The notes under the pieces are model-generated. The model had not been told where the DNA came from, did no database searches, and saw only the letters and a list, made by a program, of their open reading frames with translations. A DNA stretch of 28,069 nt from ZCTH02-B3 sp036563895. GTDB lineage: Bacteria > Bacillota > Bacilli > Paenibacillales > Paenibacillaceae. Shown in pieces: positions 14,330-21,854 of the stretch (position 1 is the stretch's first letter; every line of letters begins with the position of its first letter). The stretch lies in contig DATCLN010000148.1 of assembly GCA_036563895.1 (NCBI GenBank), positions 1-28,069 on the forward strand, read 5' to 3'. The translations under genes and the position numbers were made by a program.

Positions 14330-16276
14330 TCAGGACGGCTGCCGGAGCAGCCTGAGGCCGTTCAGGATGACCAGAATTGTGCTTCCCTCGTGCCCCACCA
14401 CGCCGACCGGCAAGGGGATGCCGACGCCGAAGTTGGCGGCAATGAGCATGACGATGACGGCAAGGGCGAACACGATATTTTGGGTGATGACGCGGCTCGT
14501 CCGCTTGCCCAATGCGATGGCGCCGGGAATTTTGCGCAGGTCGTCCCGCATCAGCACCAGGTCCGCCGTCTCGAGGGCCGCGTCGCTGCCGGCGCCGCCC
14601 ATGGCGATGCCTACCGAAGCCGCGGCCAGGGCCGGCGCGTCGTTGACGCCGTCGCCCACCATGGCGACGGAACCGTAGATTTCCTTGAGCTTCTTGATGA
14701 TTTCCACTTTCTCCTGAGGCAGCAGGCCGGCATAGACGATGTCGATTCCCGCTTCCCGGGCGATGGCCTGCGCCGTCCGCTCCTGGTCCCCCGTCAGCAT
14801 TGCCGTGCGCACGCCGGCTTCCTTCAGGCGCCGGATCGCCTGGGCCGCCTCCGGACGGATGCGGTCCCGGAGCGCGATCACGCCGGCCGCGCCCTCCCCG
14901 TCATGGATGACGGTCACCGTCTTGCCTTCCTGCTGCAGCCGGTCGATGATTTCCTTAAGCTCCTCTGTCATATGCGCGGAATCCATATACGTCGGCTTGC
15001 CGATTCTCCACAGCTTGCCGTCCACTTCCGCCTGCACGCCCCAGCCCGTGCGGGATTCGAACGAAGACGGGCGCGTGAGGGCGATGCCTTCATCCGCCGC
15101 CTTCCGCACGATCGCCTTGGCCAACGGGTGCTCCGAGAGGCTTTCTACGGACGCCGCCACCCGCAACACTTCCCTTGCGTCAAGTCCCCGCAGGGGAACG
15201 ACGTCGGACACTTCAGGTTGCCCCGTTGTGAGCGTGCCTGTCTTGTCGAAAGCCACCACTTTCGTGCGCGCCAGGTTTTCAAGATGGACGCCGCCTTTGA
15301 ACAACACGCCCCTTCTGGCGCTGACGGAGATGGCCGACAGCACGGCGGGCATGATGGAGGCGACCAGCGCACACGGCGAAGCCACCACGAGAAACACCAT
15401 CGCCTTGTACAGCGCCTCGGTCCAGGTCCAGTCAAAAATCAGCGGCGGCGCTGCGATGAGCAGCAGCGTGGCCAACACCACGACGCGGGCGTAAATTTTC
15501 TCGAAGCGCTCCATGAATTGCTGGCTGGCCGGCTTTTCCGATTCGGCTTCCTGCACGAGGCGGATGATGCGGGCAAACAGCGTCGACTCGGCGGGCTTTG
15601 TCACTTCGACAAGCAGCGCTCCCTGCCCGTTCAGCGTGCCGGCGAACACTTCGTCGCCGGGAGATTTGTCTTCGGGGATCGACTCCCCGGTGATGGTCGA
15701 CTGGTTGACGGACGAGTGGCCTTCGCGCACCACGCCGTCGGCGGGAATGCGTTCCCCGGGCTTGACCACGACGATATCCCCCGGGACCAGCCGTTCGATG
15801 GGAACGGTCACCTCCGCACCGTCCCTGAGCAGTACGGCGGTCTCCGGCTTCATTTCCATCAGGGCGGAAATTTCGCGGCGGCTCTTGTCCATCGTGAAGG
15901 TCTCCAAAGCCCCGCTGAGCGCGAAGATGAAGATGAGCACCGCGCCCTCCATCCAATAGCCGATGCAGGCGGCGCCGATCGCGGCGACGATCATGAGAAA
16001 GTTGACGTCGAGGTCGCGCTCGCGGATCAGTGTGTCCAGCCCTTCCCTGGCCTTGGCGAATCCGCCGATGGCGTATGCGGCGATGTAAACAAGCGCCGCC
16101 CACGGGGAGCCGGCCTGCTCCAGTCCCCAGGCGATTCCGGTCAGAATGCCGCAGACCAGCACGGCCAGGGCTTCGCCGTATCTCGCCAGCCAGGCGGGCA
16201 TTTCCCGCTTCCGCTCCTGCTGCAGGACTTTGACCTGCGTTTCTCCGCTTTCGGTTGTATCGTACATGATCGGCAT
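14330..16276 (-). CDS. pfeT: P1B-4 type metal-efflux P-type ATPase (PfeT/ZosA/CoaT group)
   Basis: This 648-residue cytoplasmic-membrane ATPase has all P-type motifs: TGES (196-199, actuator), DKTGT with phosphorylated Asp344, HP (383-384) and GDGVND (541-546). The metal-site helices read SPC (300-302) and HEGST (629-633); this combination defines the P1B-4 group, which moves Fe(II), Co(II) or Zn(II) outward. The N-terminus has no CxxC metal-binding domain, also typical. Bacillus PfeT exports ferrous iron and is controlled by PerR; a PerR-like box overlaps the promoter here, which favours that identity over CadA/ZntA (they carry CPC). Start ATG 16276 has AAGGTGG 6 bases upstream; an in-frame ATG at 16267 is possible. 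It is preceded by a leader of about 200 bases and transcribed alone. Confidence 0.88.
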   Translation of the reverse strand: MPIMYDTTESGETQVKVLQQERKREMPAWLARYGEALAVLVCGILTGIAWGLEQAGSPWAALVYIAAYAIGGFAKAREGLDTLIRERDLDVNFLMIVAAIGAACIGYWMEGAVLIFIFALSGALETFTMDKSRREISALMEMKPETAVLLRDGAEVTVPIERLVPGDIVVVKPGERIPADGVVREGHSSVNQSTITGESIPEDKSPGDEVFAGTLNGQGALLVEVTKPAESTLFARIIRLVQEAESEKPASQQFMERFEKIYARVVVLATLLLIAAPPLIFDWTWTEALYKAMVFLVVASPCALVASIMPAVLSAISVSARRGVLFKGGVHLENLARTKVVAFDKTGTLTTGQPEVSDVVPLRGLDAREVLRVAASVESLSEHPLAKAIVRKAADEGIALTRPSSFESRTGWGVQAEVDGKLWRIGKPTYMDSAHMTEELKEIIDRLQQEGKTVTVIHDGEGAAGVIALRDRIRPEAAQAIRRLKEAGVRTAMLTGDQERTAQAIAREAGIDIVYAGLLPQEKVEIIKKLKEIYGSVAMVGDGVNDAPALAAASVGIAMGGAGSDAALETADLVLMRDDLRKIPGAIALGKRTSRVITQNIVFALAVIVMLIAANFGVGIPLPVGVVGHEGSTILVILNGLRLLRQPS

Positions 16277-16392
16277 CGGAGACCACCTTTCGTTGATCTT
16301 TCGTCATTTTTCTTTATTTGCCACGCCGCGCCAGGTCCGCAACCTCCCGGAAACCTGAGAATGAGAGCCATTCTTGATCCTCCCTAAACGAT

Positions 16393-16423
16393 TCATGCTG
16401 CTTCCGTCCGGGAAGCAGCATGA
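16393..16423 (-). promoter_or_regulatory. Perfect 13-base hairpin in the leader of the P1B-4 ATPase gene
   Basis: TCATGCTGCTTCC (16393-16405) is the exact reverse complement of GGAAGCAGCATGA (16411-16423), with a 5-base loop. It lies in the predicted 5' leader, about 120 bases before the start codon. No T run follows in either direction, so it is not a plain terminator. It may stabilise the mRNA or bind a protein. The rest of 16277-16621 holds the promoter described next and no gene. Confidence 0.5.
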
Positions 16424-16476
16424 TACGGGAGGATGCAGCATGGATTCAACGGTCTGCGCGAGATTCGTTTTCTTTT

Positions 16477-16513
16477 TTGGAATTATTATAAATAAGAAAA
16501 ATCCATTTGTAAA
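16477..16513 (-). promoter_or_regulatory. Sigma-A promoter with overlapping PerR-like box for the P1B-4 ATPase
   Basis: On the minus strand TTTACA (16513-16508) and a perfect TATAAT (16490-16485) are 17 bases apart. TTATAAT-A-ATTCCAA (16491-16477) matches the PerR consensus (TTATAATNATTATAA) at 12 of 14 defined positions. The left half is partly the -10 itself, so only the right half (5 of 7) is independent evidence. Confidence 0.55.
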
Positions 16514-16621
16514 TCCCGAGTTTTTGCACCCATTGGAACGGCAGGCGTCCAGATCTGCGCAATATGTACGAACGATATGGGGCCAATCGACGGTCCGTCA
16601 TATCGAGCCGGCGAACAGGAT

Positions 16622-18145
16622 TCACAGTTCCTCCAGCAGGTCTCCGGCGGCGAGATGGCGCGGGGCGTTCCGCTTCGCGGCGGCCCGGTCGCCCGCCGCC
16701 CCGTGGCGGTACACGCCCAGCGCGGCGGCCTGCGCCGCCGTGAGGCCTTGCGCCAACAGGGCGCCGATGACGCCGGCCAGCACGTCCCCCGTCCCGGCCG
16801 TGGCCATGGCAGGATTGCCCGTGGGGTTCACATACGTCTTCCCTTCGGGAAGGGCGATCACGGTGCGGGCCCCCTTGAGCACGACGACGACGCCCCGTTC
16901 CATGGCGAAACGCCGGGCGACGCCGATCCGGTCCCGCTGCACCTCGGCGGTGCTTGTGCCGCACAGGCGGGCCATTTCGCCGGGATGCGGGGTGATCACC
17001 GTCGGCGCCTTTCGCTTCGGCCATTGGCCGGCGGCCCCTTCCGCCAGGATGTTGAGGGCGTCCGCGTCCGCCACCAGCGGCAGTTCCGCCCGTTCCATCA
17101 CTTCCCGCAGCCAGGCGAAGTCGCCTTCCCACCGGCCTAATCCCGGTCCGATGACGAGGGCCTGTTTCCCCCGGGCAAGCTCAAGCAACTCCACGGGATC
17201 GACGCCGCTCCAGTCTCCCCGTCCCCCGTCGGCCAGGCGGGCGAGGATGAGTTCCGGCCGCGACATCAGAAGCGGAGGCAGAACGTCTGCGGGCGCCGCC
17301 CAGGTGACCAGACCGCTGCCGGCCCTGAGCGCCGCCGAAGCGGCAAGCAGGCCGGCTCCGCTGTAGGCGCGGCTTCCGGCGGCGATCAGCGCGTGCCCGC
17401 AGCTGCCCTTGTGGGCCGCCGGGTCGCGTTCCATCGCCGGGTCGACGCCCAGCCGTCCGAGGAACACGTCCTCGCCCAGCTCAAAAACGGACACGCCGAA
17501 CCGGTCCGCCAAAGACGAAGGAATGCCGATGTCCCGCACCGCCACTTCCCCGGCATAAGAAAGCCCCGGGTACTGCGCCAATCCCCTCTTTTTGAAGGCG
17601 AACGTCACCGTTTTCACCGCGCGCACGCAGGGATCGTGTACCTGGCCCGTGTCGGCGTCGAGGCCGGTGGGAATGTCCACGGCGACCACCGGCTTGCCGC
17701 TTTCGTTGATCGCCCGGATCATCTCCGCCAGGACCCCGCGGGGGGCACCGCCGGTGCCCGTGCCGAGCAGTGCGTCGATGACGCCGTCCCAATCCCGCCA
17801 GTCAACGCATCCCTCCGAATAAGCCGTCAGGGGGATGCCCAGCCTCCGGGCGATGTCCCGCTGGACGGCCGCCTCGCCCGTGAGGGTGTCCGGATTCGCT
17901 GCATATACCACGGCGACCTGAAAGCCGGCGTTCGCCAGATGCCGGGCCGCCACCACGCCGTCGGCGCCGTTGTTGCCCTTGCCGGCCATGACCAGCCAGC
18001 GCTTCCCGATCTGCGGGGCCAGCGCCATCACCTCTTCGGCCACTCCTCGTCCCGCGTTTTCCATGAGCACCAGCGAGGGAATGCCGATTTCGCCGATGGC
18101 GTGCCGGTCGATGCGCCTCATTTCCTCCGCCGTCAGCAAGTGCAC
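16622..18145 (-). CDS. nnr: Bifunctional NAD(P)H-hydrate epimerase / ADP-dependent dehydratase
   Basis: This 507-residue metabolite-repair enzyme restores NAD(P)H from its hydrated, damaged form. The N-terminal YjeF/NnrE epimerase domain (about 1-210) contains GKGNNGADGVVAARHL (55-70) and VDIPTGLDADTG. The C-terminal NnrD dehydratase domain (about 230-507) contains KGSCGHALIAAGS, the strand ITPHPGEMARL and the ribokinase-like signature TAGTGDVLAG with GTGD at 451-454. Start is GTG 18145, with GGGAGG 8 bases upstream. It has its own sigma-A promoter and a short leader. In many Bacilli this gene is next to acpS; that is not seen here. No clear terminator follows. Confidence 0.95.
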   Translation of the reverse strand: MHLLTAEEMRRIDRHAIGEIGIPSLVLMENAGRGVAEEVMALAPQIGKRWLVMAGKGNNGADGVVAARHLANAGFQVAVVYAANPDTLTGEAAVQRDIARRLGIPLTAYSEGCVDWRDWDGVIDALLGTGTGGAPRGVLAEMIRAINESGKPVVAVDIPTGLDADTGQVHDPCVRAVKTVTFAFKKRGLAQYPGLSYAGEVAVRDIGIPSSLADRFGVSVFELGEDVFLGRLGVDPAMERDPAAHKGSCGHALIAAGSRAYSGAGLLAASAALRAGSGLVTWAAPADVLPPLLMSRPELILARLADGGRGDWSGVDPVELLELARGKQALVIGPGLGRWEGDFAWLREVMERAELPLVADADALNILAEGAAGQWPKRKAPTVITPHPGEMARLCGTSTAEVQRDRIGVARRFAMERGVVVVLKGARTVIALPEGKTYVNPTGNPAMATAGTGDVLAGVIGALLAQGLTAAQAAALGVYRHGAAGDRAAAKRNAPRHLAAGDLLEEL

Positions 18146-18206
18146 CGTTTCCGCCTCCCGCGCCTGGCATGTCGAAATTCCGCCGCGTCACAACATCGCT
18201 GCATTG

Positions 18207-18235
18207 ATTGTAAGCCCGCCCGGAAATTTTGACAA
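18207..18235 (-). promoter_or_regulatory. Sigma-A promoter of nnr
   Basis: TTGTCA (18235-18230) and TACAAT (18212-18207) on the minus strand are 17 bases apart. The predicted start of transcription near 18200 gives a leader of about 55 bases. It places nnr outside the spoVA transcript that ends just upstream. Confidence 0.75.
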
Positions 18236-18264
18236 CACGGACGGAAACCACGGATGGGAAGGCG

Positions 18265-18300
18265 TAAAAACACCAAAGGCGCCCGCGTGCGCGGACGCCT
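18265..18300 (-). terminator. Rho-independent terminator of the yetF-spoVAC-spoVAD operon
   Basis: On the minus strand AGGCGTCCGCG (18300-18290) pairs with CGCGGGCGCCT (18287-18277), one pair being a G-U wobble, followed by TT, GGTG and TTTTT. It begins 3 bases after the spoVAD stop. It shows that the operon ends here, without spoVAE. Confidence 0.85.
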
Positions 18301-18302
18301 TC

Positions 18303-19310
18303 TCATTCCGCTTCGATGGCAACGGCGTGGGCGATGCAGGGGATGCTCTCGCCCTGCTGATACGAAATCGGCGACAACAAAGCCCCCGTGGCGACGATGA
18401 GCATGCGGCGGATTTCCCCGCGGCGCATCCGCTTCAGCAAATGGCCGTAAGTCACCACGGCGGAACAGCCGCAGCCGCTGGCGCCGGCCTGCACCATCTG
18501 CTTTTCGAAATCGTAGATCAGAAGCCCGCAGTCCGTAAAGTTCGTCTGTTCGATCGGAATTCCGTGTTCGCGGAACAGATCCCGGGCGAGGGGATGACCG
18601 ACCCTGGACAGATCCCCCGTGGCAATCACGTCGTAATAGCCGGGTTCGATGCGGAAATCCCTCAGGTGCGCCTCGATGGTGTCCACCGCCGCCGGCGCCA
18701 TGGCCGCCCCCAGATTGAAGGGGTCCTTGATGCCCATGTCCACCACCCGGCCGATGGTGGCCCGGGTGACGACGGGCCCCTCCCCCTTGTCCGCCACCAC
18801 GGCCGCCCCGGCGCCGGTCACCGTGAACTGGGCAGTCGGAGGCTTCTGCGAGCCGTATTCGGTGGGATAGCGGTACTGCTTTTCCGCCGTGGAGTTGTGG
18901 CTGCACGTGCCGGCCACCACGCAACGGGCGGCGCCCGAATCGACCAGCTGGGCGGCCAGGGCCAGGCTTTCCATCGAGGTCGAGCAGGCGCCGAACACGC
19001 CGAGATACGGGATCGACAGGCTGCGCGCGGCGAAGCTGTTGCTGATGATCTGGTTGGTCAGGTCCCCGCCGACGTAAAATTGCACCTGTTCCTTCGTCAG
19101 TCCGGCGTTTTCGATGGCCAGTTTCACCGCTTCCTCGAGGATGGTTCGCTCGGCTTTTTCCCAGCTTTGCTGCCCGATGGACAAATCCCCGTGGATAATG
19201 TCGAAATCGTCGGCCAGGGGACCCTGCCCCTCAAACGGGCCCACCACCGTCGCCGTCCCCTGCAGCACCGGTTTTCGCTCAAAAACCCAGCTTTGATGTC
19301 CCTGCAGCAT
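18303..19310 (-). CDS. spoVAD: Stage V sporulation protein AD (SpoVAD)
   Basis: This 335-residue thiolase-fold protein of the SpoVA channel binds dipicolinic acid (DPA) and helps load it into the forespore and release it at germination. The normal length is about 338. Seen are MLQGHQSWVFERKPV, the thiolase-like GVFGACSTSMES with Cys109, EKQYRYPTEYG..KPPTAQ and VTGAGAAVV, all hallmark stretches of SpoVAD. The start is ATG 19310 with GAGG 8 bases before it; the open frame runs on to 19631 but that part is antiparallel shadow of spoVAC. It follows spoVAC by 23 bases and is the last gene before a strong terminator, so the usual spoVAE is missing from this operon. Confidence 0.95.
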   Translation of the reverse strand: MLQGHQSWVFERKPVLQGTATVVGPFEGQGPLADDFDIIHGDLSIGQQSWEKAERTILEEAVKLAIENAGLTKEQVQFYVGGDLTNQIISNSFAARSLSIPYLGVFGACSTSMESLALAAQLVDSGAARCVVAGTCSHNSTAEKQYRYPTEYGSQKPPTAQFTVTGAGAAVVADKGEGPVVTRATIGRVVDMGIKDPFNLGAAMAPAAVDTIEAHLRDFRIEPGYYDVIATGDLSRVGHPLARDLFREHGIPIEQTNFTDCGLLIYDFEKQMVQAGASGCGCSAVVTYGHLLKRMRRGEIRRMLIVATGALLSPISYQQGESIPCIAHAVAIEAE

Positions 19311-19333
19311 GACGCTTTCCTCGCCTCCCGGAA

Positions 19334-19798
19334 TCAGCCGAACAGCCAGTGGCAGATGCCAACGATGAAGGCGGACACCGTGCCGAACACGATGACCGGA
19401 CCGGCCAGCTTGAACATTTTGCCGCCGATGCCCAGCACGACGCCTTCGCTGCGGTGCTCGATGGCCGCGGAAGCCATGGAGTTGGCGAATCCCGTCACGG
19501 GAACGGCGGAGCCGGCTCCCGCCCACTGCGCGAATTTGTCGTACACCCCGAAGCTGGTCAAAATCACGGAAATCAGAATCAGCACCGCCACCGTGGGATT
19601 GCTCGCCTTTTCCTTCGGAAAACCGCCCCACTGGATGAACATCTGTTGGATAGCCTGGCCGAGGAGACAGATCGTGCCCCCGCTCACGAACGCCCGCACG
19701 CAGTTTTTCAGCACGGGGCGCCGCGGCTCCCGCTTTTTCGCCAGCTCCTGGTACTGTTGCTGCACGGGCGTCTGTTTCTTCTTTTTCAGATCCGCCAT
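19334..19798 (-). CDS. spoVAC: Stage V sporulation protein AC (SpoVAC)
   Basis: This 154-residue integral membrane protein of the SpoVA complex forms the mechanosensitive DPA pore in the inner spore membrane. It has a basic, Gln-rich N-terminus (MADLKKKKQTPVQQQYQ), then helices including FVSGGTICLLGQAIQQMF and VAVLILISVILTSFGVYDK. The stretch GAGSAVPVTGFANSMASAAIE and the terminal GICHWLFG are family signatures. Start ATG 19798 follows a GGAAAGG site by about 8 bases. It sits 26 bases after yetF and 23 before spoVAD. Codon use and GC match the neighbours, so recent transfer is not evident. Confidence 0.95.
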   Translation of the reverse strand: MADLKKKKQTPVQQQYQELAKKREPRRPVLKNCVRAFVSGGTICLLGQAIQQMFIQWGGFPKEKASNPTVAVLILISVILTSFGVYDKFAQWAGAGSAVPVTGFANSMASAAIEHRSEGVVLGIGGKMFKLAGPVIVFGTVSAFIVGICHWLFG

Positions 19799-19824
19799 CC
19801 GCGATCCCTTTCCTTTCCGTGGCT

Positions 19825-20685
19825 TCAGCTGTTCAAAAAGGGTTCGATCTCCTTCAGGATCCGGTCAAGCCGCTCCGCGCTCCTGCGGTACATTTCCCTG
19901 GCTTCCGCCTGTTGCGTGTTCAGGGCGAAGGATGAAAGCTCGGCCTGGACCTTTTTCAACTTCGCCAGCAGCATCGCATCCGCCGAAGGCTCGGGCAGCC
20001 TGATCTGGTCGTCGTACAAATCCACCGTCAGCTGGCCGCGGGAATCCACCTGGCCCAGAAACACGTTTTCCAGCGTCACCCCGAGCTTGTCCAGTTCCGT
20101 GCGCAGCCATTCCCGGTTCAGCCCCAGGGTGGCCAGAGGCTCGTCCTGGATCTGGCCGTCCATGATCACCGTCTGCGGCTCCTGTTCCGGCGCGGGATGC
20201 ATGCCGAGATGCGCGGGCGTCAGCGGCTGGTGCTCCTTCCGGAGCAGGACGTTGATCTGTCCCGAAGGCTCCATGACGGCAAACTCCACATCCGACAGCT
20301 TGAAGGCGTTCTTGCCCCGCAGCTGCATGAGCAGTTCGTCGGTGGTCAGGCGTTCCTTCCGCAGATTGTCTTCCAGGATCTTGCCGTCCTTGATGAGCAC
20401 TCTTCCCTTGCTGTCCATGAAGTCGCGAAATTTTTTGCTTTTCAGCTGGAGAAATTCGATGGCGAGGGACACCGCGACCCAGACCGCCATGGCGACGAGG
20501 CCGAGATACCAGTTGTCCGCGGGATCCAGGGATACGAAGGCGGCCAGCGAGCCGATGGTGATCCCGGTGATGTACTCGAACACGGAAAGTTCGGTCACCT
20601 GTCGCTTGCCCAGCAGTCGGGTGAGGAAAAACAGGGTCGCCACCGCCGTCAGGGTGCGCAGCACGATTTCCAGCCATTGCGGCAT
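19825..20685 (-). CDS. yetF: YetF-like DUF421 membrane protein with a C-terminal DUF1657-like domain
   Basis: The protein has 286 residues. Three membrane helices in the first 80 residues and the soluble middle (about 85-150, KGRVLIKDGKILEDNL, LMQLRGKNAFKLSDVEFAVME) are typical of DUF421/YetF proteins. The C-terminus differs: residues 240-284 align without gaps to residues 11-55 of the DUF1657 protein encoded across the divergent promoter region, with 20 of 45 identities by my count (both contain FAL.TQ..EA). It therefore looks like a natural fusion of the two families. The ribosome site is GGTGGG before ATG 20685. A sigma-G-like promoter lies about 47 bases upstream. YetF proteins accompany the mobile spoVA-2 cluster, where they contribute to spore heat resistance; the biochemical role is unknown. 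Confidence 0.9.
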   Translation of the reverse strand: MPQWLEIVLRTLTAVATLFFLTRLLGKRQVTELSVFEYITGITIGSLAAFVSLDPADNWYLGLVAMAVWVAVSLAIEFLQLKSKKFRDFMDSKGRVLIKDGKILEDNLRKERLTTDELLMQLRGKNAFKLSDVEFAVMEPSGQINVLLRKEHQPLTPAHLGMHPAPEQEPQTVIMDGQIQDEPLATLGLNREWLRTELDKLGVTLENVFLGQVDSRGQLTVDLYDDQIRLPEPSADAMLLAKLKKVQAELSSFALNTQQAEAREMYRRSAERLDRILKEIEPFLNS

Positions 20686-20731
20686 GGGCTTCCCACCACC
20701 GGTTTTCGGTTTTTCCGACGAAAGACAACTG

Positions 20732-20761
20732 CATTATGTGCCGGGAAGCGGTATTTTATGC
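20732..20761 (-). promoter_or_regulatory. Sigma-G/F-like promoter of yetF-spoVAC-spoVAD
   Basis: On the minus strand GCATA (20761-20757) matches the -35 consensus GHATR, and CATAATG (20738-20732) matches the -10 CATNNTA except at the last base. The spacer is 18 bases. The leader to the yetF start is about 40 bases. This fits expression in the forespore. Confidence 0.6.
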
Positions 20762-20864
20762 GGCGCGATCGGCCGTACGGCAAAAGGTGTTTGAAGGCGG
20801 GGCGGACAGAAAAAGACGGAAGACGGAAAACGGCGGTGCGGGCGGACAAACGGTCATTCACGGG

Positions 20865-20894
20865 GAATGAACGGACCGGCCGCCGGACATATTA
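20865..20894 (+). promoter_or_regulatory. Sigma-G/F-like promoter of the DUF1657 gene
   Basis: GAATG (20865-20869) fits the -35 consensus GHATR and CATATTA (20888-20894) fits the -10 CATNNTA fully. The spacer is 18 bases, the same as on the divergent side. The start codon follows 32 bases later. Confidence 0.65.
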
Positions 20895-20926
20895 TGCCCC
20901 GTATCAGGTTTACGGAGGTGATGGCG

Positions 20927-21133
20927 ATGACCGTGGCCACCCAGATCAAAAGCTGCCTGGCATCTCTCAAGAGCGCCCAGGCAGACCTTGAGCAGTTCGC
21001 CCTGAGCACCCAGAACCAGGAAGCCAAAAACATGTTCACCAAGGCGGCGGAAACCACCAAGGAAATCGTCGCGGAGCTGGAGGGCCGTATTTCCCAGATC
21101 GAAATGGAAGAACCCCAGTACAAGGGCTTCTGA
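20927..21133 (+). CDS. DUF1657 small spore protein
   Basis: This 68-residue, fully helical, Gln/Glu/Ala-rich protein ends in EEPQYKGF, the typical tail of DUF1657 proteins. These proteins of unknown biochemical function are encoded with SpoVA genes in Bacilli, including the spoVA-2 mobile cluster. ATG 20927 is chosen because GGAGG lies 8 bases upstream; the ATG at 20921 is only 2 bases from it, and the open frame further left contains the promoter. The sequence is similar to the C-terminus of the YetF-like protein transcribed in the opposite direction. Own forespore-type promoter and own terminator: it is a single-gene unit that should be active at the same time as spoVAC and spoVAD. Confidence 0.88.
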   Translation: MTVATQIKSCLASLKSAQADLEQFALSTQNQEAKNMFTKAAETTKEIVAELEGRISQIEMEEPQYKGF

Positions 21134-21159
21134 ACATCCGTCCGGCCCGCAGGCACAAA

Positions 21160-21210
21160 AAAAACCCCGCCGGGAGAAGCCGCACACTTTCGCCCCGGAC
21201 AGGGGTTTTT
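21160..21210. terminator. Bidirectional Rho-independent terminator
   Basis: AAAAACCCC (21160-21168) pairs with GGGGTTTTT (21202-21210), with an inner GCCGGG/CCCCGG pairing. There is a T run after the stem on the plus strand and, because of the run of A at 21157-21164, also on the minus strand. It separates the DUF1657 gene from the convergent metallophosphoesterase gene. Confidence 0.88.
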
Positions 21211-21234
21211 CTTATGGTCTGATAGTTAATCCCA

Positions 21235-21753
21235 TTAATTTTTTTTATCATAAAAAATATGTTCCGCCGATACGATGGCGCCGCCACGGATCTCCAGTAT
21301 GCCAAACGAATATCTGGGCGCTCCGCGCCGGTCCGTCGGCGATCCCGGATTGAACACCAGGACGCCGTCCATCTGCTTGCGGACGGGGATGTGCGTATGG
21401 CCGTAAATGATGGCGTCCAGCTTCTCGCCCTTGAAAGCCCGCAGGGCGTTGGCTTCCGTATCCGCCCTGCTCCACCCGCCGTGGCCGTGCACGATGCCGA
21501 TGCGGCATCCTCCCGCCTCCACCACCTTGCGCAGTCCCAGGCGCCGGATGATGTCCCGGCCGTCGTTGTTTCCCGCCACGCCTTCGGTCGGCGCGAAAGC
21601 GGCGAACCTTTCGTAGACGGACCAGTCCGTCCAGTCGCCGGCGTGCAGGATGCCCTGGCAGTTCCGCAGCTCCTTCACCAGCCGGGGCGGCAGTTCCCGT
21701 GCCCTGTAAGGCATGTGCGTATCGGACACCACCACGATTCTCACGACGGCCAC
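21235..21753 (-). CDS. Metallophosphoesterase, YfcE/MJ0936-type
   Basis: This 172-residue calcineurin-like phosphoesterase coordinates two metals. All expected motifs are present: DTH (Asp11, His13), GD (Asp40), GNND (Asn62, Asn63), a His in IVHGHGG (89) and GHTH (His119, His121). Members of this size hydrolyse phosphodiesters or small phosphate compounds in the cytoplasm; substrate is unknown. Start is GTG 21753 with GGAAG about 8 bases upstream, while GTG 21744 is another candidate. It is transcribed toward the DUF1657 gene and ends 25 bases before the shared terminator. It lies downstream of the germination operon, 101 bases after its last stop, so it could be read through or have its own promoter. 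Confidence 0.9.
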   Translation of the reverse strand: MAVVRIVVVSDTHMPYRARELPPRLVKELRNCQGILHAGDWTDWSVYERFAAFAPTEGVAGNNDGRDIIRRLGLRKVVEAGGCRIGIVHGHGGWSRADTEANALRAFKGEKLDAIIYGHTHIPVRKQMDGVLVFNPGSPTDRRGAPRYSFGILEIRGGAIVSAEHIFYDKKN

Positions 21754-21854
21754 CGTCCCGCTTCCCGTTTATCCGCGGCGCATTCCGCGCTTTCCGCTTT
21801 ATTTTACCACAGGATATGCCGGCCGGAAGCACGGGGCAATTTCCGAAACGCAAA

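Noticed and set aside
14330..16276. Assignment of the P-type ATPase as a CadA/ZntA cadmium-zinc pump
   Set aside because: The membrane metal site is SPC plus HEGST with no CPC and no N-terminal CxxC domain, which defines the P1B-4 group.
14039..16387. 782-codon plus-strand open frame
   Set aside because: Antisense to the P1B-4 ATPase gene with all its motifs; His/Arg/Asp-rich shadow composition.
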